Source: Punica granatum (Eukaryota > Streptophyta > Magnoliopsida > Myrtales > Lythraceae). From it: DNA of 64,000 nucleotides. The stretch spans positions 27,563,391 through 27,627,390 of the forward strand of contig NC_045129.1 of the NCBI RefSeq assembly GCF_007655135.1, written 5' to 3'. Positions 12,531 to 24,662 of the stretch are shown here, one piece after another (the stretch's first letter is position 1; the number at the start of each line of letters is the position of its first letter). The notes under the pieces are model-generated. The model had not been told where the DNA came from. It made no database searches and saw nothing but the letters and a program-made list of their open reading frames with translations. The position numbers and the translations under genes are program-made.

Positions 12531-12999
12531 ATTTTTTTTTCCTTTTTACATTTTTCAACAGATTTAGGTCTCAAGGATTATGACAGAGAGAGATCGAATT
12601 TTTCCTCTCTAATGGAGTGACGAAAAGCTCCGTCTCTCTTTTTGTCTCAATTGTGAGATGGAATTTGAGACGCTCTATTCCATCTATCAAGTTGAGATGG
12701 AAAATTTCGTCTCAAATTTCCATAATCGGGGATGAGACAGAAATTTTCGTCTTACTATTTTGCAATGAGACTTTTTGAGACCGAACCTCTAAGATGAAAA
12801 AGTTTGTCTCTTTATCATGTAGAGACAGAGTTTTTTGTCTCAATTACCGTCTCTATAAGAGCGAATTCCTGTAGTGTCTAGTAAATGGCTAGATATGCTA
12901 GATTTATGTTGTTACTACTTTTTGAGAGATTTAATGTGTTCTTAAATTTGTGCATTGACTCATATTTAGAAGATATTTTTAATGTTTTTAAAATTTTTG

Positions 13000-13700
13000 T
13001 TTTCCACATAGATCATGGATTTATAATGACTTATATTACCCATGGGATTTTAGACTCGAGTACATTGATGGGGTTGATGAACTCATAGAGCATGCACAAA
13101 AGCTACCAGATTTCTAGAGAGATGGAGTTATTAGATGTCCGTGAGTACAATGCGCAAGAAGATGTCTGTTATTGCTTGCCAATGATGTGAAGATGCCTTT
13201 AATGAAGTTTGGGTTCAAACCTAATTATTGGTAGTGGACAAATCATGGGGAAGTTAAGCATGTTGTTAATATAGCAGACCACAGTTTGGAGGATCCGCTG
13301 AGTAGGTATAAATATAATGATATGGTATGTGACGTGGCAACAAAAGAGCTCAGGGATCCATTTTAGTATTATGATTGTCAGGAGAACGTCTTCGAACATG
13401 GTATTTCCAGTGAAGAGGAGGCCAATCTAAATGCTTCAAAGTTTTAAGATCTATTAAATCATTACAGCAAGTCATTATTCTGCGCATGCACATCTCTATC
13501 TCTTACATCCGTTGCTACACAAATGATGAGTATAAAGACTGACTGGAATTGGCCAAAAGATGCAATTGATGAAGTCATTAAGTTGTTGTCATTACTTCCC
13601 AAAGATCATAACTGTCTGAAGAATTATTATGAGGTTAGAAATCTTGTCTTCATGCACGGGTTTGTCAGAAAGAAGATATATTGTTGCGTCAATGTTGTAT
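13000..13700 (+). pseudogene. CACTA TNP2-type transposase remnant
   Basis: Conceptual reading with several stops shows family landmarks. There is a transposase-associated N-terminal part with GFKPNYWWTNHGE (about 13208-13246). Further on comes a DLLNHYSKSLF...LT stretch (about 13450-13510), followed by an open segment 13523-13711 reading DWNWPKDAIDEVIKLLSLLPK. That matches the place and pattern where TNP2 proteins have a tryptophan-containing helix followed by LPKSYYEA. It is only the N-terminal third of a transposase. It lies between two CACTA termini, so it most likely belongs to the outer element. Confidence 0.6.
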
Positions 13701-13812
13701 CACAAAATTGATGTTGATTTTACAATGGGGCTTTTTGAGATGGAAATTTCTACATATATATATCGTGTAAAGACGTAATTTTTTGTCTCTACATTCGTGA
13801 TTTCCTGTAGTG

Positions 13813-15024
13813 CATACTTGCAACCATGATTGTTGATTTGGCGTCGAGTTTCAAAGGCGTGCGAAAATGCTCTATCTACCAAGGTCACTTTAGAAACAAA
13901 CTCAGCATCTCTCGCATCATACGATAGCAAGTGGATCTCCCACCATCGCTAAGAGCTACCTTCCTATGGGTTCTCGGAGTCCTCTAACTGAAGCCTTCCA
14001 GTGATTGAAGCCGTTGCCCCTAGCAAGGCAATGATGATTTTAGTTAAAAGGGATATAAAGGCCATGAGGGCCGTTTATGAGAAATGAAAGGCAACCAGCT
14101 AGAGGAATACCTACTCTAAATAAAGATAAGTGCCAAGAGGTTGAAGCATAATAGCAAATAGCAATAGCAAATACCAAAGTTATTCAACCAAAAAAAGTAG
14201 CAAAGTCATTACATTGCTGAATGTCTCGATGGTATAAAGTGCTCTAAATCGGTATTTAAAAATGTTTAAAGAATCTTAGAAAATTTACTAAATCGTACAT
14301 AAATACTTATATATACTATATATATGTATATATATTCTGAGCAACAAAACATTTTCACCAAAAAAAGAGGGGAAAAATATAGAAATTCATATTACAAAAT
14401 TAAGAGGAGACCATTTCCATAACTGTGCTAACTAAATTCACATAGCCAAGTGACTATTATATCTTATTTTAATAATTAATATACTATTCATTAAATAGAT
14501 AATAAGTAACAGCTTTATGCAAATTCAACCAAGTCCAAAGCTCTGCTAGCTTGATAAGAGTTTTGCCCTTCTTAACCCTTTCTAAAATAGTTGGAAATGA
14601 AGAAAATTAAATTGGAAAAAATTATATATTTGATCCTTTAGGTTTGAATGTTTTTCTATTTTATTTCTTTTTCAATTTTTTTTATCGTCTAAATACTATG
14701 CCTTTGATTATTTTCTGTTTTAGTCCTTTTCATTTTTCTTGGTTCGTTTTTATCCAACATCTTTAATTACTTTTTTTATTTTCGTTCTTTTATCATACTT
14801 TTTATTAGAGAAGATTTTAACTTTGCTCTTCAACCTTTTAAAGTTGTTCTTTTATCCTAACTCTTTTTTTGTTCAATTTTTCCTTAATATTTTAAATGTT
14901 TTGTTTCTTATACTCTTGCCAATCAAATTCTTATAAAAATGCCCACCGATATTTTTGAAATTTATAAAAAATATTATTTTAATTACAAAAATGAAACATA
15001 ACCTATCAAAATATATTTTGAGAG
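13813..15024. other. AT-rich spacer
   Basis: No gene seen. 14280-14345 has TA-rich microsatellite-like sequence, and 14630-14940 is a strongly T-rich run with open frames that look compositional. Confidence 0.6.
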
Positions 15025-15300
15025 CACTACAAGAAAATGGGGCAGTTGTGACGAAAAACTTCTGTCACAACTTGTGATGGATTACTAATGAATTCCTGAT
15101 GGATGAATATGCAAGAATTTTTTATACAATTTTGACGGAATAGTGACACAAGTGTCCGTCACAACTGCATATTTACAAATCCGAGAATAGTTGTAACGGA
15201 TTTCTGACAAGCTTACGCATAACAACTAGTTTTGTGGCGGACTTGTGATGAACTCTTACCGTCAGGAAGATCCGTCACAATTTTGTCACAAATAAAATAA
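15025..15300 (+). mobile_element. CACTA transposon left terminus with subterminal repeats
   Basis: CACTACAAGAAAATGG starts at 15025, the classic plant CACTA end. It is followed by many copies of TTGTGACGGA / TCCGTCACAA in both orientations to about 15290. No matching terminus ending in CTTGTAGTG was found downstream, so the element is truncated or its right end has decayed. The repeat motif differs from the GAGACGG motif of the neighbouring element, so this is a separate family. Confidence 0.75.
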
Positions 15301-16840
15301 AAAACAGGAAAGACTAAAAGAATAATAAAATCCCCCCAAACAGAGTACCACAGAATAGGCACACATTCCCTCCCCATCGTCTTTCCCGAAACTTCATCTT
15401 CTTCCATCGTCTCCCCAACTAAATCTCTGGTGAAGCTACTATGGCATCTCCTTGGCATCTCTTTTGGCAACACGGTCCTCCACAAAGCTACTCTGAGGAC
15501 TAGCTCCAGCTCCCGCTGCAGATTTTTCTCCCGCTACTCCCCTGCCATCGACCAGCTCCAGCTCTAGTGTCGCTCTCGACCGTTTGATGTGCTCTAAGTG
15601 AGCTCCTCCACCCTAAGTGGAGCTACTTTAGTCGTTAATTGTCTGATCGAAGGTGCATCAAGGCTTGCGATCGCTCCCATTCGATCTCTGGCAAATACTC
15701 CCCTTCGATCTGTTCAAGTTCTCTCCTTTCCGGATGCTCTCTGTGAATCTATCTCTGGGACCGTCCTCTCCGAGCAAAGCTGTTGCAGCACGGCTCCTAC
15801 TCCCCCAAGCAGCTCCAGCACCTCCACGCTAATTCCAGCTCAACTGTGCCTTGATTCGAGCTCTCCACGCTAATTTGGGTCTGGCCTGGTGTGGGTGTAC
15901 ACCATGCTCGAGCGCGCATACGCGTAACCTAAATTCTAATATCATATTGAAATTCTACTAGGCTCATATAGATTTGGATATATTTTCACTTAAAAACTCA
16001 AATTCATAAGAATTGGTATCAAAATCTCATATAAACTAATAGATTTTGATTTATCTTTTACACGTAGAATTAATATCCTCAATAGATTATTCCCTCTTTG
16101 TGACATTTTGAGGTGAAGCTCGCGTTAACATAATATTTAGGCTTCATTCACAGTGAAAGTTAAATAAGTGCTATTTTATTGAGTTTTAAGTAAAAATAGT
16201 GTTTAGTAAATTGTTTCAAAACTATGTTTATGTTGATTTTAGCGATTAAAAATATGATTTTTCTTCAATAGATTATATGTGCTTATAAAAATCATTTCTT
16301 CTATTCTCTATTGTAAGAATTTATAAATTATTCTAAAATATTTTTCGACAATTGTATTTTAGTACTTTTATATTAGTTGGATATGTGTCTTCATAAGATA
16401 TTGTCATGGGACAACTGCCTAGCTTCATAAACATCCGGATTATGCTAGATCATGTGGAGGTATCGGTTTTATTCTCAGAAATTATCTCCAAAAATTGAAT
16501 CGATTTGTAAATTATATTTTCAAAATAGTAGGAAAGCCATTTATTCTAGAAAAACCTTGGCACCTTGGCTGATTTGGCCCCTTGGGGCAACTGCAAATAA
16601 TAGCAATTAAATATGATTGAGAAAAGAAAATTGATAAAAAATATTACAAGTTTGATTCTTATTATGAGACTGTTTGTGCTCTTTTATTAGTTATTAAATT
16701 TTTTATTTTATCATATTAGATGAGTAGATCTCTTTTGTTAGAAGAAGGAAAAATAAAAAAAAAAACAGAGAGAGAAAAGAAAAAGAAGAAAAGAAATGGA
16801 CTATTATCATAGTGGAAATCTAGGAAATATAGAAACATCC
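15301..16840. other. Spacer, possibly interior of the CACTA element
   Basis: 15330-15870 is C/T-rich ('gctccagctcc' blocks) with open frames but no recognised domain. 15900-16840 is AT-rich. Nothing else could be supported. Confidence 0.5.
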
Positions 16841-16844
16841 CTCA

Positions 16845-17270
16845 TGTCTCACAAAATTATAGTTTTGTGCCCCGATGCATGGCTGGTCCGGTTGGCGCAC
16901 AGGGTTTGAATCGGTTTCTCACTCAAGCTGGCCCTCATACAGTTTCAAAATTAATTTTTTAGGTAAAAAAAAGAATTGTAAAATTTTCGACATGATTTTA
17001 AAAGTTAGTTATAATATTCCATCAAAAATCTATTTACAATAAATAGTCACAAAATTCGTACCATGCCTCACGAAATTATAATTTTGCACGCGGATGCAAG
17101 GGCCGACCCGATTGGAGCACTGGGCCTGAATCGTTTCTCACTCAGGTTGCCCCAGTTTGTAATCTCTAGAATCTAATTTTTTAAAAAATTGAATTTATGG
17201 CATAATTTGAATAGTTAGTTTTAATATTTCGTTGAAAATCCTTTAAAAATTGAAGAAAAAATTGCAAGAT
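16845..17270. repeat. Tandem duplication, about 215 bp unit, two diverged copies
   Basis: Copy 1 (about 16845-17058) and copy 2 (about 17060-17270) share 'ctcacaaaattatagttttg', 'ggtttctcactcaagctggcc', and 'aaaagttagttataatatt' blocks in the same order, with roughly 75-80% identity by eye. Confidence 0.75.
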
Positions 17271-17384
17271 CCGTTGGATGTTTGAATTTCCTATAATTTT
17301 TTCAGCAGAACACTATCTCAGTTCCATCAAAAGTTTGACTGCATCCATCCGTTTTCAAGAGAATTTTCTATCAGAAATGGTGTG

Positions 17385-18174
17385 TGATACGACTCTGGGT
17401 CAAACCGACGAGCTTAGGTCGGAAGGACTTCGTGATGAGGATCGTAGGCACGATGATGAGGCTGAAGCACACGAGCTCGGAAGTTGGATTCGTGAAGAGG
17501 GAGCTGATGCACAAGATCTTGGAGGCTTGCATGTTCCGAGTGGACCAATCACACAAGCGAAGGCAAAACAAATCCAGCAAGCTGTGGAGAGCTCGTTTGC
17601 GGGTTTTTTGGGCCAAGAGGAGACTAATTCGATTGGGTCCATAAAGGGCCTTACCCAATTAACTTGTCTTGAGATGGTCAATAGCCCATCTAAGATTAGA
17701 GTAGACGCATAAGGAAAGCCAAGAGATGCTGAAGAAGGAATAAAAAGACTGCCAAATATTCTAGAGGGGCCTTTATTTAGTTTCCTCTATTAATTCCAGT
17801 TTTAGGAAACTAAAGATATTACAGTTGCCAAATTTATTAGTTTACAGATTCTCCTAGGCTTATATAAAGGAGGCTGAATAGCTGATTAGGGGCACTTTTC
17901 AGACTATGCTGGTGAGAATTTTCCTCTAAGTTGTTCTTCGGCAACCTTCCGAGATTGTAAGCTTAGATACTTGTAATTCTCGGCTACTTATAATATTGGT
18001 TCTTGATTTTCTATAACCATCGGGTCAATATTCCATTTCTTTATAATATTGGTTCTTGGTTTTCTATAACCATCGATTCAATATTCCATCCCTCTTAATC
18101 TCTATTGGCAATCCGGGTTCGATTTCCAGTCTTTATTGCCGGGTCTTGCGGCAGGTCTCGTGGGGTTCGCATCA
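17385..18174 (+). repeat. 5' LTR of gypsy element 2
   Basis: 790 bp. The TATA box (TATATAAAGG, 17861-17870) is intact here, whereas the 3' LTR has TCTATAAAGG. An open frame through the first 330 bp carries the string GPITQAKAKQIQQA, which is the polyprotein tail, not a separate gene. Confidence 0.95.
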
Positions 18175-18176
18175 TT

Positions 18177-18189
18177 TGGTATCAGAGCC
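18177..18189 (+). other. Primer binding site (initiator tRNA-Met), gypsy element 2
   Basis: TGGTATCAGAGCC lies two bases after the LTR, complementary to the tRNA-iMet 3' end. Confidence 0.93.
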
Positions 18190-18920
18190 TAAGCTCCAAA
18201 TCGAGGTTTCATCTATCCTTGTTCTTTTCTTATTCTTTATTCTAGAATCTTTAGATATAGCTTCCATTTCTATCCTTGCTATTAATCTTGTCTGATCTGT
18301 TCTTAGCTATCTAAATCGTCAAAAAAACAAAGAAAAAAAAAAGAAGAAAGAAGAAAGAAAAAGTGTGAAAAAAAAGGAGGTATCATTGGGTGTTGTTCAT
18401 AGCACCATTTGCTGTCTTCATGGGCGAAAAATTTATTGCACAATTTGTTGTCTTTGTGTTCTAATCGTCTTGGCCTAAGTTGACCTGTCATAGTTGCTCT
18501 CATTCTGTTTTTTTTTTCTCTGATCGTATTTGTGTCCATCCTATCTTTGTGCGTTTGGTCTCATTCCTTCACATATATTTTGATCCTCTTCCGTACTCAG
18601 TATCTTCTATCAATCTATAAACTACGTCGTTGGGTCAGATTGTGTCATATCATTTTCTTTGAATCAAAATATAGTTTTTTTTTTCGGGATCTAATATTAT
18701 AAGTTGTTCGGGTTGAACTCGTTTTCCGCCTTGCGATCGGATTGATTAGTTGCCCTAGAACTTTGAAGAGGAAATTAAGAGAGGAAAAAGGCAAGAGTGT
18801 GTGAGAACATCAGAGGATAAAAGCCTATTTTGAGTGAAAACACGAGTGTTTTGAGTGGCATCTTGCTGAGTGTAAACACGTGAGGGAGCGCGTGAGGATC
18901 CTATAATTGCATATTTTATC

Positions 18921-21900
18921 ATGTCACAGGAAAATAGTGGAGACGACAGAGGCCCTGATCTTAACATGACGTTACGAGCCATGCAACAACAGTTTGAGCG
19001 CATGAACATGGTTTTCGGTGAATTCCGAGAAAGGTTGGATAGGCAAGACGAACGGTTGGAACGGCTACAACCTGCGCCGGTGCCACGAATTAGGAGGCCC
19101 CACCGACAACCATCCGTTGATACTTTTGATGAAGAGGCATATGATGAAGAAGAGGAAGTGGCCTCCGATGCCACTTGGGGGAGAGGTAGATGAAGAGGAG
19201 TCAGACCAAGGTATTTCGTTTGTAGGGAGCACCGGAGAAGAGATGCCGTAGACTATAATACAAGTTCGATTAAGCTGATCATACCTCCATTCCAAGGTAA
19301 AAAACGATCACAATGTTTACATCGAATGGGAGAGGAAGGTTGAGCTTGTGTTTGATTGTCATAATTATTCAGAGGAAAAGAAAGTTAAATTGGCTGTAGT
19401 TGCTTTCACTGATTATGCCATTGTTTGATGGGACCAATTAACTGTGAGTAGACGCAGGAATCGTGAGCCTCGTATTGATACTTGGAAGGAAATGAAAGCA
19501 GTAATGAGAAGAAGGTTTGTTCCTGCCTATTATTATCGGGACTTGCACTTGAAGTTGCAAAGTTTGAAGCAAGGTTCCAAGTCGATGGAGGATTATTACA
19601 AGGAGATGGAAATAGCCATGATACGTGCTAATGTTGAGGAGGACCGAGAAGCAACCATGGTTCAATTCATCTGTGGCCTTAATCGGGAGATTGCCAATGT
19701 AGTTGAGCTGCAACATTACGTGGAGATTGACGACGTGGTACACATGGCCATGAAGGTTGAGAGGCAACTCAAGAGAGGGGGTCGAACATCTTCAAAGGTA
19801 GAAGCTTCTGGTTCAGCGTCTTGGAGATCGAAGTAGGGTTCTTCTACAAAACCGGACGAGAAGACTGATTGTAAGCCAAAGGGAGACACCTACAAGACCC
19901 AAGCCAACAGCAAGGATAAGGGTAAAACTTCTTCTGAACCTCAAAGAAATCGTGATATCAAATATTTTCGTTGTTTGGGCTCGGGTCACATTGCTTCCCA
20001 ATGTCCGAACAAGCGGACCATGATTATGATGGAGAGTGGGGATATCGAGACTAAAGAAGAAGAAGATAGTGATTTAATGCATCCACTCGAAGATGCTAGT
20101 GATGTCGAGCATGCGGTTGAAGGTCAAGCCTTGGTTATCATGCGAGCCATACATGTTCAAGTTAGAGAGGATGGTGATGAGGTGCAAAGGGAGAATATCT
20201 TCTACACTCGTTGCCATGTGAAGGATCGTGTCTGTGGGTTGATTATTGACGGAGGAAGTTGCGTGAATGTGGCCAACAAGTTGATGGTAGACAAGCTCGG
20301 TTTGCATACCCAAAAACATCCCAAGCCGTACAAACTCCAGTGGCTGAATGAATGCGGTGAAGTGAAGGTAAATAAATAGGTTCTTGTGTCTTTCTGTATT
20401 GGAAAGTACCGGGATGAGGTTCTTTGTGATGTTGTACCAATGAGTGCTAGCCATATGTTGCTTGGGAGACCATGGCAGTTCGACAAGAGAGTGATACATG
20501 ATGGGTATAGGAACCGATATTCATTTGTAAAGGACGGGAAGAAAGTAACACTTGCACCCTTGACACCGACTCAAGTGTTTGAGGATCAGATTCGAATTAA
20601 AAGGTCTCTTAGTGAGAAGAATGAGAAAGTGGCTGAAAAACAAAAAGAGAAAGAGAGTGATCTTGAGAGAAAAGAAAGTGGAGAGAATGTGAAAAAAAAA
20701 AGAGTGAAAAGATGGAGAGTTCAGAAAAAAAAATGAGAGGAAATTGAGTTTTTATGCAAAAGAAAGAGAGCTTAAGGGTGCTTATAAGGCTAATAGACCG
20801 ATGATCTTGTTCTTATACAAGGAGGTCTATCTTTCTATTTCTGACCTTAACTCTACTTTGCCTAGTGTTGCTATTTCTCTCTTGCAGGAATTCGAAGATG
20901 TCTTTCCTGAAGAAATGCCGCCGGGACTACCACTAATAAGAGGGATTGAGCATCAGATTGATCTTATTCCAGGAGCTCCTATTCCAAACCGACCAGCCTA
21001 TCGAAGTAGTCCGGAAGAGGCTAAAGAACTTCAGAGGCAAGTTGAGGAGCTAGTGGCCAAAGGACATGTTCGAGAAAGTATGAGCCCATGCGCTATCCCT
21101 GTTCTACTCGTTCCAACGAAAGACGGGACTTGGAGGATGTGTGTCGATTATCGAGCTGTGAACAAGATCACGGTAAAATATTGACATCCCATTCCTCGAT
21201 TAGATGACATGTTGGATGAATTGCACGGTTCCATTATATTTTCTAAGATTGATTTGAAGAGTGGGTACCACCAGATTCGAATGAAAGAAGGTGATGAATG
21301 GAAAACAGCTTTTTAAACCAAGCATGGATTGTATGAGTGGATGGTAATGCCATTTGGTTTAACTAATGCACCCAGCACTTTTATGCGTCTTATGAATCAT
21401 GCTTTGCGTGCTTACATTGTGAAATTTGTGGTTGTCTATTTTGATGACATTCTGATATATAGCAAGAGTTTGCATGACCATGTTGAACATTTGAGATGTG
21501 TCCTTGAGTCATTAAGACTTGAGAAGTTGTATGCTAATCTCAAGAAGTATAGCTTTTGCTTGGATAGAGTTGTTTTTCTTGGTTTCGTTGTTAGTTCCAG
21601 AGGCGTAGAGGTTGATGAAGAGAAGGTAAAGGCAATCAAGGATTGGCCTACACCTACCACTATCGCTGAAGTGAGGAGTTTCCATGGCCTAGCGGGATTC
21701 TATCGAAGGTTCGTGTCGAACTTCAGTACCATTACTGCTTCTTTGACATAAATCATCAAGAATGATGTTGGGTTCAAGTGGGGAGAAGAGTAAGAGAAGG
21801 CTTTCAATACATTAAAAAAAAAGCTAAGTTCAGCTCCATTGCTACTTATACCAGATTTCTCTAAACCTTTGAAATCGAATGTGATGCTTCTGGAATTGGT

Positions 21901-23482
21901 GTATGTGCTGTACTTATGCAAGACCAGAGGCCCATTGCCTATTTCAGTGAGAAGCTTAAAGGGGTTGTTTTGAACTACTCTACCTACGACAAGGAGTTAT
22001 ATGCGCTGGTGAGAGCACTGGAGACGTGGCAGCACTACTTGTGGTCTAAGGAGTTCATCATTTACACGGACCATGAATCACTGAAGCACTTGAAAGGCCA
22101 AGGTAAGTTGAATCGCAGACATGCACGTTGGATTGAGTTCATTGAGATGTTCCCATATGTGATCCAATACAAGCAAGGTAAGGAGAATATGGTAGCCGAT
22201 ACCTTATCTCGCAGGTATGCCCTTGTTTCAACTCTTGGAGCTAAGTTTCTTGGGTTCGAGCATTTTAAGGAGTTGTATGAGCATGACCCTGATTTTGCTG
22301 CTACGTTTGCTGCGTGTGAAAAGGGAGTGTTTGATAAGTTTCATAGGCATGAGGGATATTTGTTTCATGAAAATAGGCTATGTATTCCAAAGAGTTCCAT
22401 GCGTGAATTACTTGTTAGAGAGTCTCATGGGGGAGGGTTGATGGGATACTTTGGAGTTGCTAAGACCTTGGACATTCTGAAGGAGCACTTCTTTTGGCCT
22501 CACATGAAAAGAGATGTCGAGAGAATTTGTTCTAGGTGCACCACGTGTAAGAAGGCTAAATCGAAAATTCATCCACATGGACTTTACATGCCATTACCAG
22601 TTCCGAGTCACCCTTGGATTGATGTCTCCATGGATTTTGTTTTGGGTCTGCCTAAATCTAAGAATAGTCAAGATTCTATCTTTGTAGTTGTTGACAGATT
22701 TTCAAAAATAGTACACTTTATCCCTTGTCATAAAACTGATGATGCTACTCATGTGGCAAATCTTTTCTTTAAGGAAGTGGTGCGTTTACATGGATTCCCT
22801 AAGACGATTGTGAGTGATAAGGATGCAAAATTTCTGAGTCATTTTTGGAGAGTTCTGTGGGCTAAGTTGAGAACAACTTTGTTGTTTTCTACTACCTGTC
22901 ACCCACAAACAGATGGACAAACCGAGGTTGTCAATTGAACCTCGGGCACTTTGTTGCGCGCTGTAATTGGAAAGAATTTGAAAGCTTGGAAGATTACATT
23001 TCATTCGTTGAATTGCATATAATAGGACTGTGCATTCTTCTACAAAGTTTTCACCATTTGAGGTTGTTTATGGTTTTAATCCATTAACTCCATTGGACTT
23101 GATTCCTTTACCTGTAAATGAGCTTTCAAATCTTGATGAAAAGAAAAAGGCAGAGTTGGTGAAGCAGATTCATGAAGAGACTCGGCAAAACATTTTGAAG
23201 AAGAATGAACAAGCAGCAACCCGAGCCAACAAAGAAAGGAAGCGGGTCACTTTTCAACCTGGAGATTGGGTTTGGGTTCACTTAAGGAAGGAGAGATTTC
23301 CGAGTCTGAGGAATTCCAAGTTGAATCCACGTGGAGATGGACCATTTCAAGTTCTAGATAAGATCAATGACAATGCTTATAAGATTGATCTTCCAAGTGA
23401 GTATCAAGTAAGTTCGACTTTTAATGTTTCTGATCTTTCTCCCTTTGATGCAGGTTCAGATTCGAGGACGAATCCTTTTTAA
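18921..23482 (+). pseudogene. gag-pol polyprotein, gypsy element 2 (stops and frameshifts)
   Basis: Gag starts at the ATG at 18921 (MSQENSGDD...) with a coiled coil. Order: gag (18921-about 19950); zinc knuckle about 19968-20010, with the first cysteine replaced by tyrosine (KYFRCLGSGHIASQC); protease with LIIDGGS (about 20240); RT with [10 protein letters not shown] (about 21435-21465); RNase H with CDASGIG (about 21885); integrase HHCC and core (about 22400-22980); C-terminal part to 23482. Frame changes occur near 19190, 20740, 21870 and 23000. Stops include 20377, 21182, 21316, 21749, 22936 and 23480. It is more damaged than element 1 despite similar LTR divergence, mainly through indels. 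It cannot be translated as one protein. Confidence 0.92.
20590..20745 (+). repeat. Purine-rich K/E coding spacer in pol
   Basis: An A/G run encoding mostly lysine and glutamate separates protease from RT. The poly-A8 and A7 runs here coincide with a frame change, so slippage is likely. Confidence 0.6.
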
Positions 23483-23493
23483 GAGAGGGGGAA
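23481..23493 (+). other. Polypurine tract, gypsy element 2
   Basis: AAGAGAGGGGGAA lies directly before the 3' LTR at 23494. Confidence 0.85.
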
Positions 23494-24283
23494 TGATACG
23501 ACTCTGGGTTAAACCGACGAGCTTAGGTCGGAAGAACTTCGTGATGAGGATCGTAGGCACGATGATGAGGCTGAAGCACACGAGCTCGGAAGTTGGATTC
23601 GTGAAGAGGGAGCTGATGCACAAGATCTTGGAGGCTTGCATGTTCCGAGTGGACCAATCACACGAGCGAAGGCAAGACAAATCCAGCAAGCTGTGGAGAG
23701 CTCGTTTGCGGGTTTTTTGGGCCAAGAGGAAACTAATTCGATTGGGTCCATAAAGGGCCTTACCCAATTAACTTGTCTTGAGATGGTCAATAGCCCATCC
23801 AAGATTAGAGTAGACGCATAAGGAAAGCCAAAAGATGCTAAAGAAGGAATAAAAAGACTGCCAAATATTCTAGAGGGGCCTTTATTTAGTTTCCTCTATT
23901 AATTCCGGTTTTAAGAAACTAAAGATATTCCAGTTGCCAAGTTTAATAGTTTCCAGATTCTGCTAGGCTTCTATAAAGGAGGCTGAATAGCTGATTAGGG
24001 GCACTTTTCATACTACGCTGGTGAGAATTTTCCTTTAAGTTGTTCTTTGGCAACCTTCCGAGATTGTAAGCTTGGATGCTTGTAATTCTCGACTACTTAT
24101 AATATTGGTTCTTGGTTTTCTATAACTATCGGGTCAATATTCCATTTCTTTATAATATTAGTTCTTGGTTTTCTATAACCATCGGGTCAGTATTCCATCC
24201 CTCTTAATCTCTATTGGCGATCCGGGTTCGATTTCCAGTCTTTGTTGTCGGGTCTTGCGGCAGGTCTCGTGGGGTTCGCATCA
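23494..24283 (+). repeat. 3' LTR of gypsy element 2, containing the polyprotein tail
   Basis: 790 bp matching 17385-18174. The pol frame continues into it to the TAA near 23819. GPITRAKARQIQQA (about 23645-23690) is a motif often found at the extreme C-terminus of plant Ty3/gypsy polyproteins. Two stops (23480 and one just inside the LTR) interrupt it in this copy. The 5' LTR has a glutamine codon at the second site. Confidence 0.95.
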
Positions 24284-24476
24284 GTGTGGTTTACTACAAC
24301 ACTAAGTTCCTTGCTGATATATATGTGCTTGACTTGATGATAAACTACTCAAGCAAATTAATTGAGTTCAACAATAATTAGAACTTCCAAAAAGTCAGTT
24401 GTACTTATTGCAGCACAGGATTCTGAAATATGCTAAAAGCACTCCATGCTTGTTGCCTAGGACCAAACTAACACTA

Positions 24477-24662
24477 AGGCCCCGTTTGATTTGTAAGTTT
24501 GATTTTAGAATCATGATTTTGATTTTAACTCAACACACTACACAACAAAAATACATGTTTTCCAAGTCAAATTTACAATCCCATCTCATTTGTCCTTTTC
24601 CACAATCAAAATCAAAATCAAAATCAAACTTACTTTAACTCTAAAATCAAACGCACCATAAA
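24477..24662. mobile_element. Short MITE-like element
   Basis: About 185 bp with imperfect terminal inverted repeats: left GGCCCCGTTTGATTT, right reverse complement TGGTGCGTTTGATTT. The GGCCCCGTTTG start is typical of hAT- or Harbinger-type plant MITEs. The interior has (AATCAA)n. I could not settle the target duplication. Confidence 0.55.

Larger units (their letters stand above)
11504..12876 (+). mobile_element. Probable nested non-autonomous CACTA element
   Basis: The left end TGCTACAGAAATGGAATTC (11504) is a degenerate counterpart of the right end, whose reverse complement is CACTACAGGAATTCGC. Both ends carry the GAGACGGA-type subterminal repeats. The interior is AT-rich and non-coding, with a (TA)n tract at 11911-11933. 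Confidence 0.5.
10948..13812 (+). mobile_element. Decayed CACTA (En/Spm-type) transposon with probable nested copy
   Basis: The right terminus ends CCTGTAGTG at 13812, the reverse complement of CACTACAGG. A degenerate left end (CTACTAAAAAAAGACAG) lies at 10948. Dense subterminal motifs of the type GAGACGGAA and TTCCGTCTC, in both orientations, fill 10955-11270, 11505-11880, 12600-12870 and 13720-13805. A second terminus, GCGAATTCCTGTAGTG, ends at 12876, and a degenerate partner lies near 11504, so a non-autonomous copy of about 1.4 kb probably sits inside. I found no clean 3-bp target duplication. Confidence 0.75.
17385..24283 (+). mobile_element. Ty3/gypsy LTR retrotransposon 2, full length with broken gag-pol
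   Basis: 6,899 bp: 5' LTR 17385-18174, PBS at 18177, gag-pol about 18921-23482, polypurine tract, 3' LTR 23494-24283. Both LTRs are 790 bp, TGATACGACTC to GCATCA. A perfect 5-bp target duplication GTGTG flanks the element (17380-17384 and 24284-24288). I count about 32 LTR differences (about 4%). The protein differs clearly from that of element 1, although the domain order is the same. Confidence 0.96.

Noticed and set aside
14739..14936. Leu/Phe-rich ORF resembling a membrane protein
   Set aside because: It results from a T-rich tract; hydrophobic codons are a composition effect.
17278..17712. 144-codon open frame that could be taken for a small host gene
   Set aside because: It runs from flanking DNA into the 5' LTR, and the reading matches the polyprotein tail found again in the 3' LTR.
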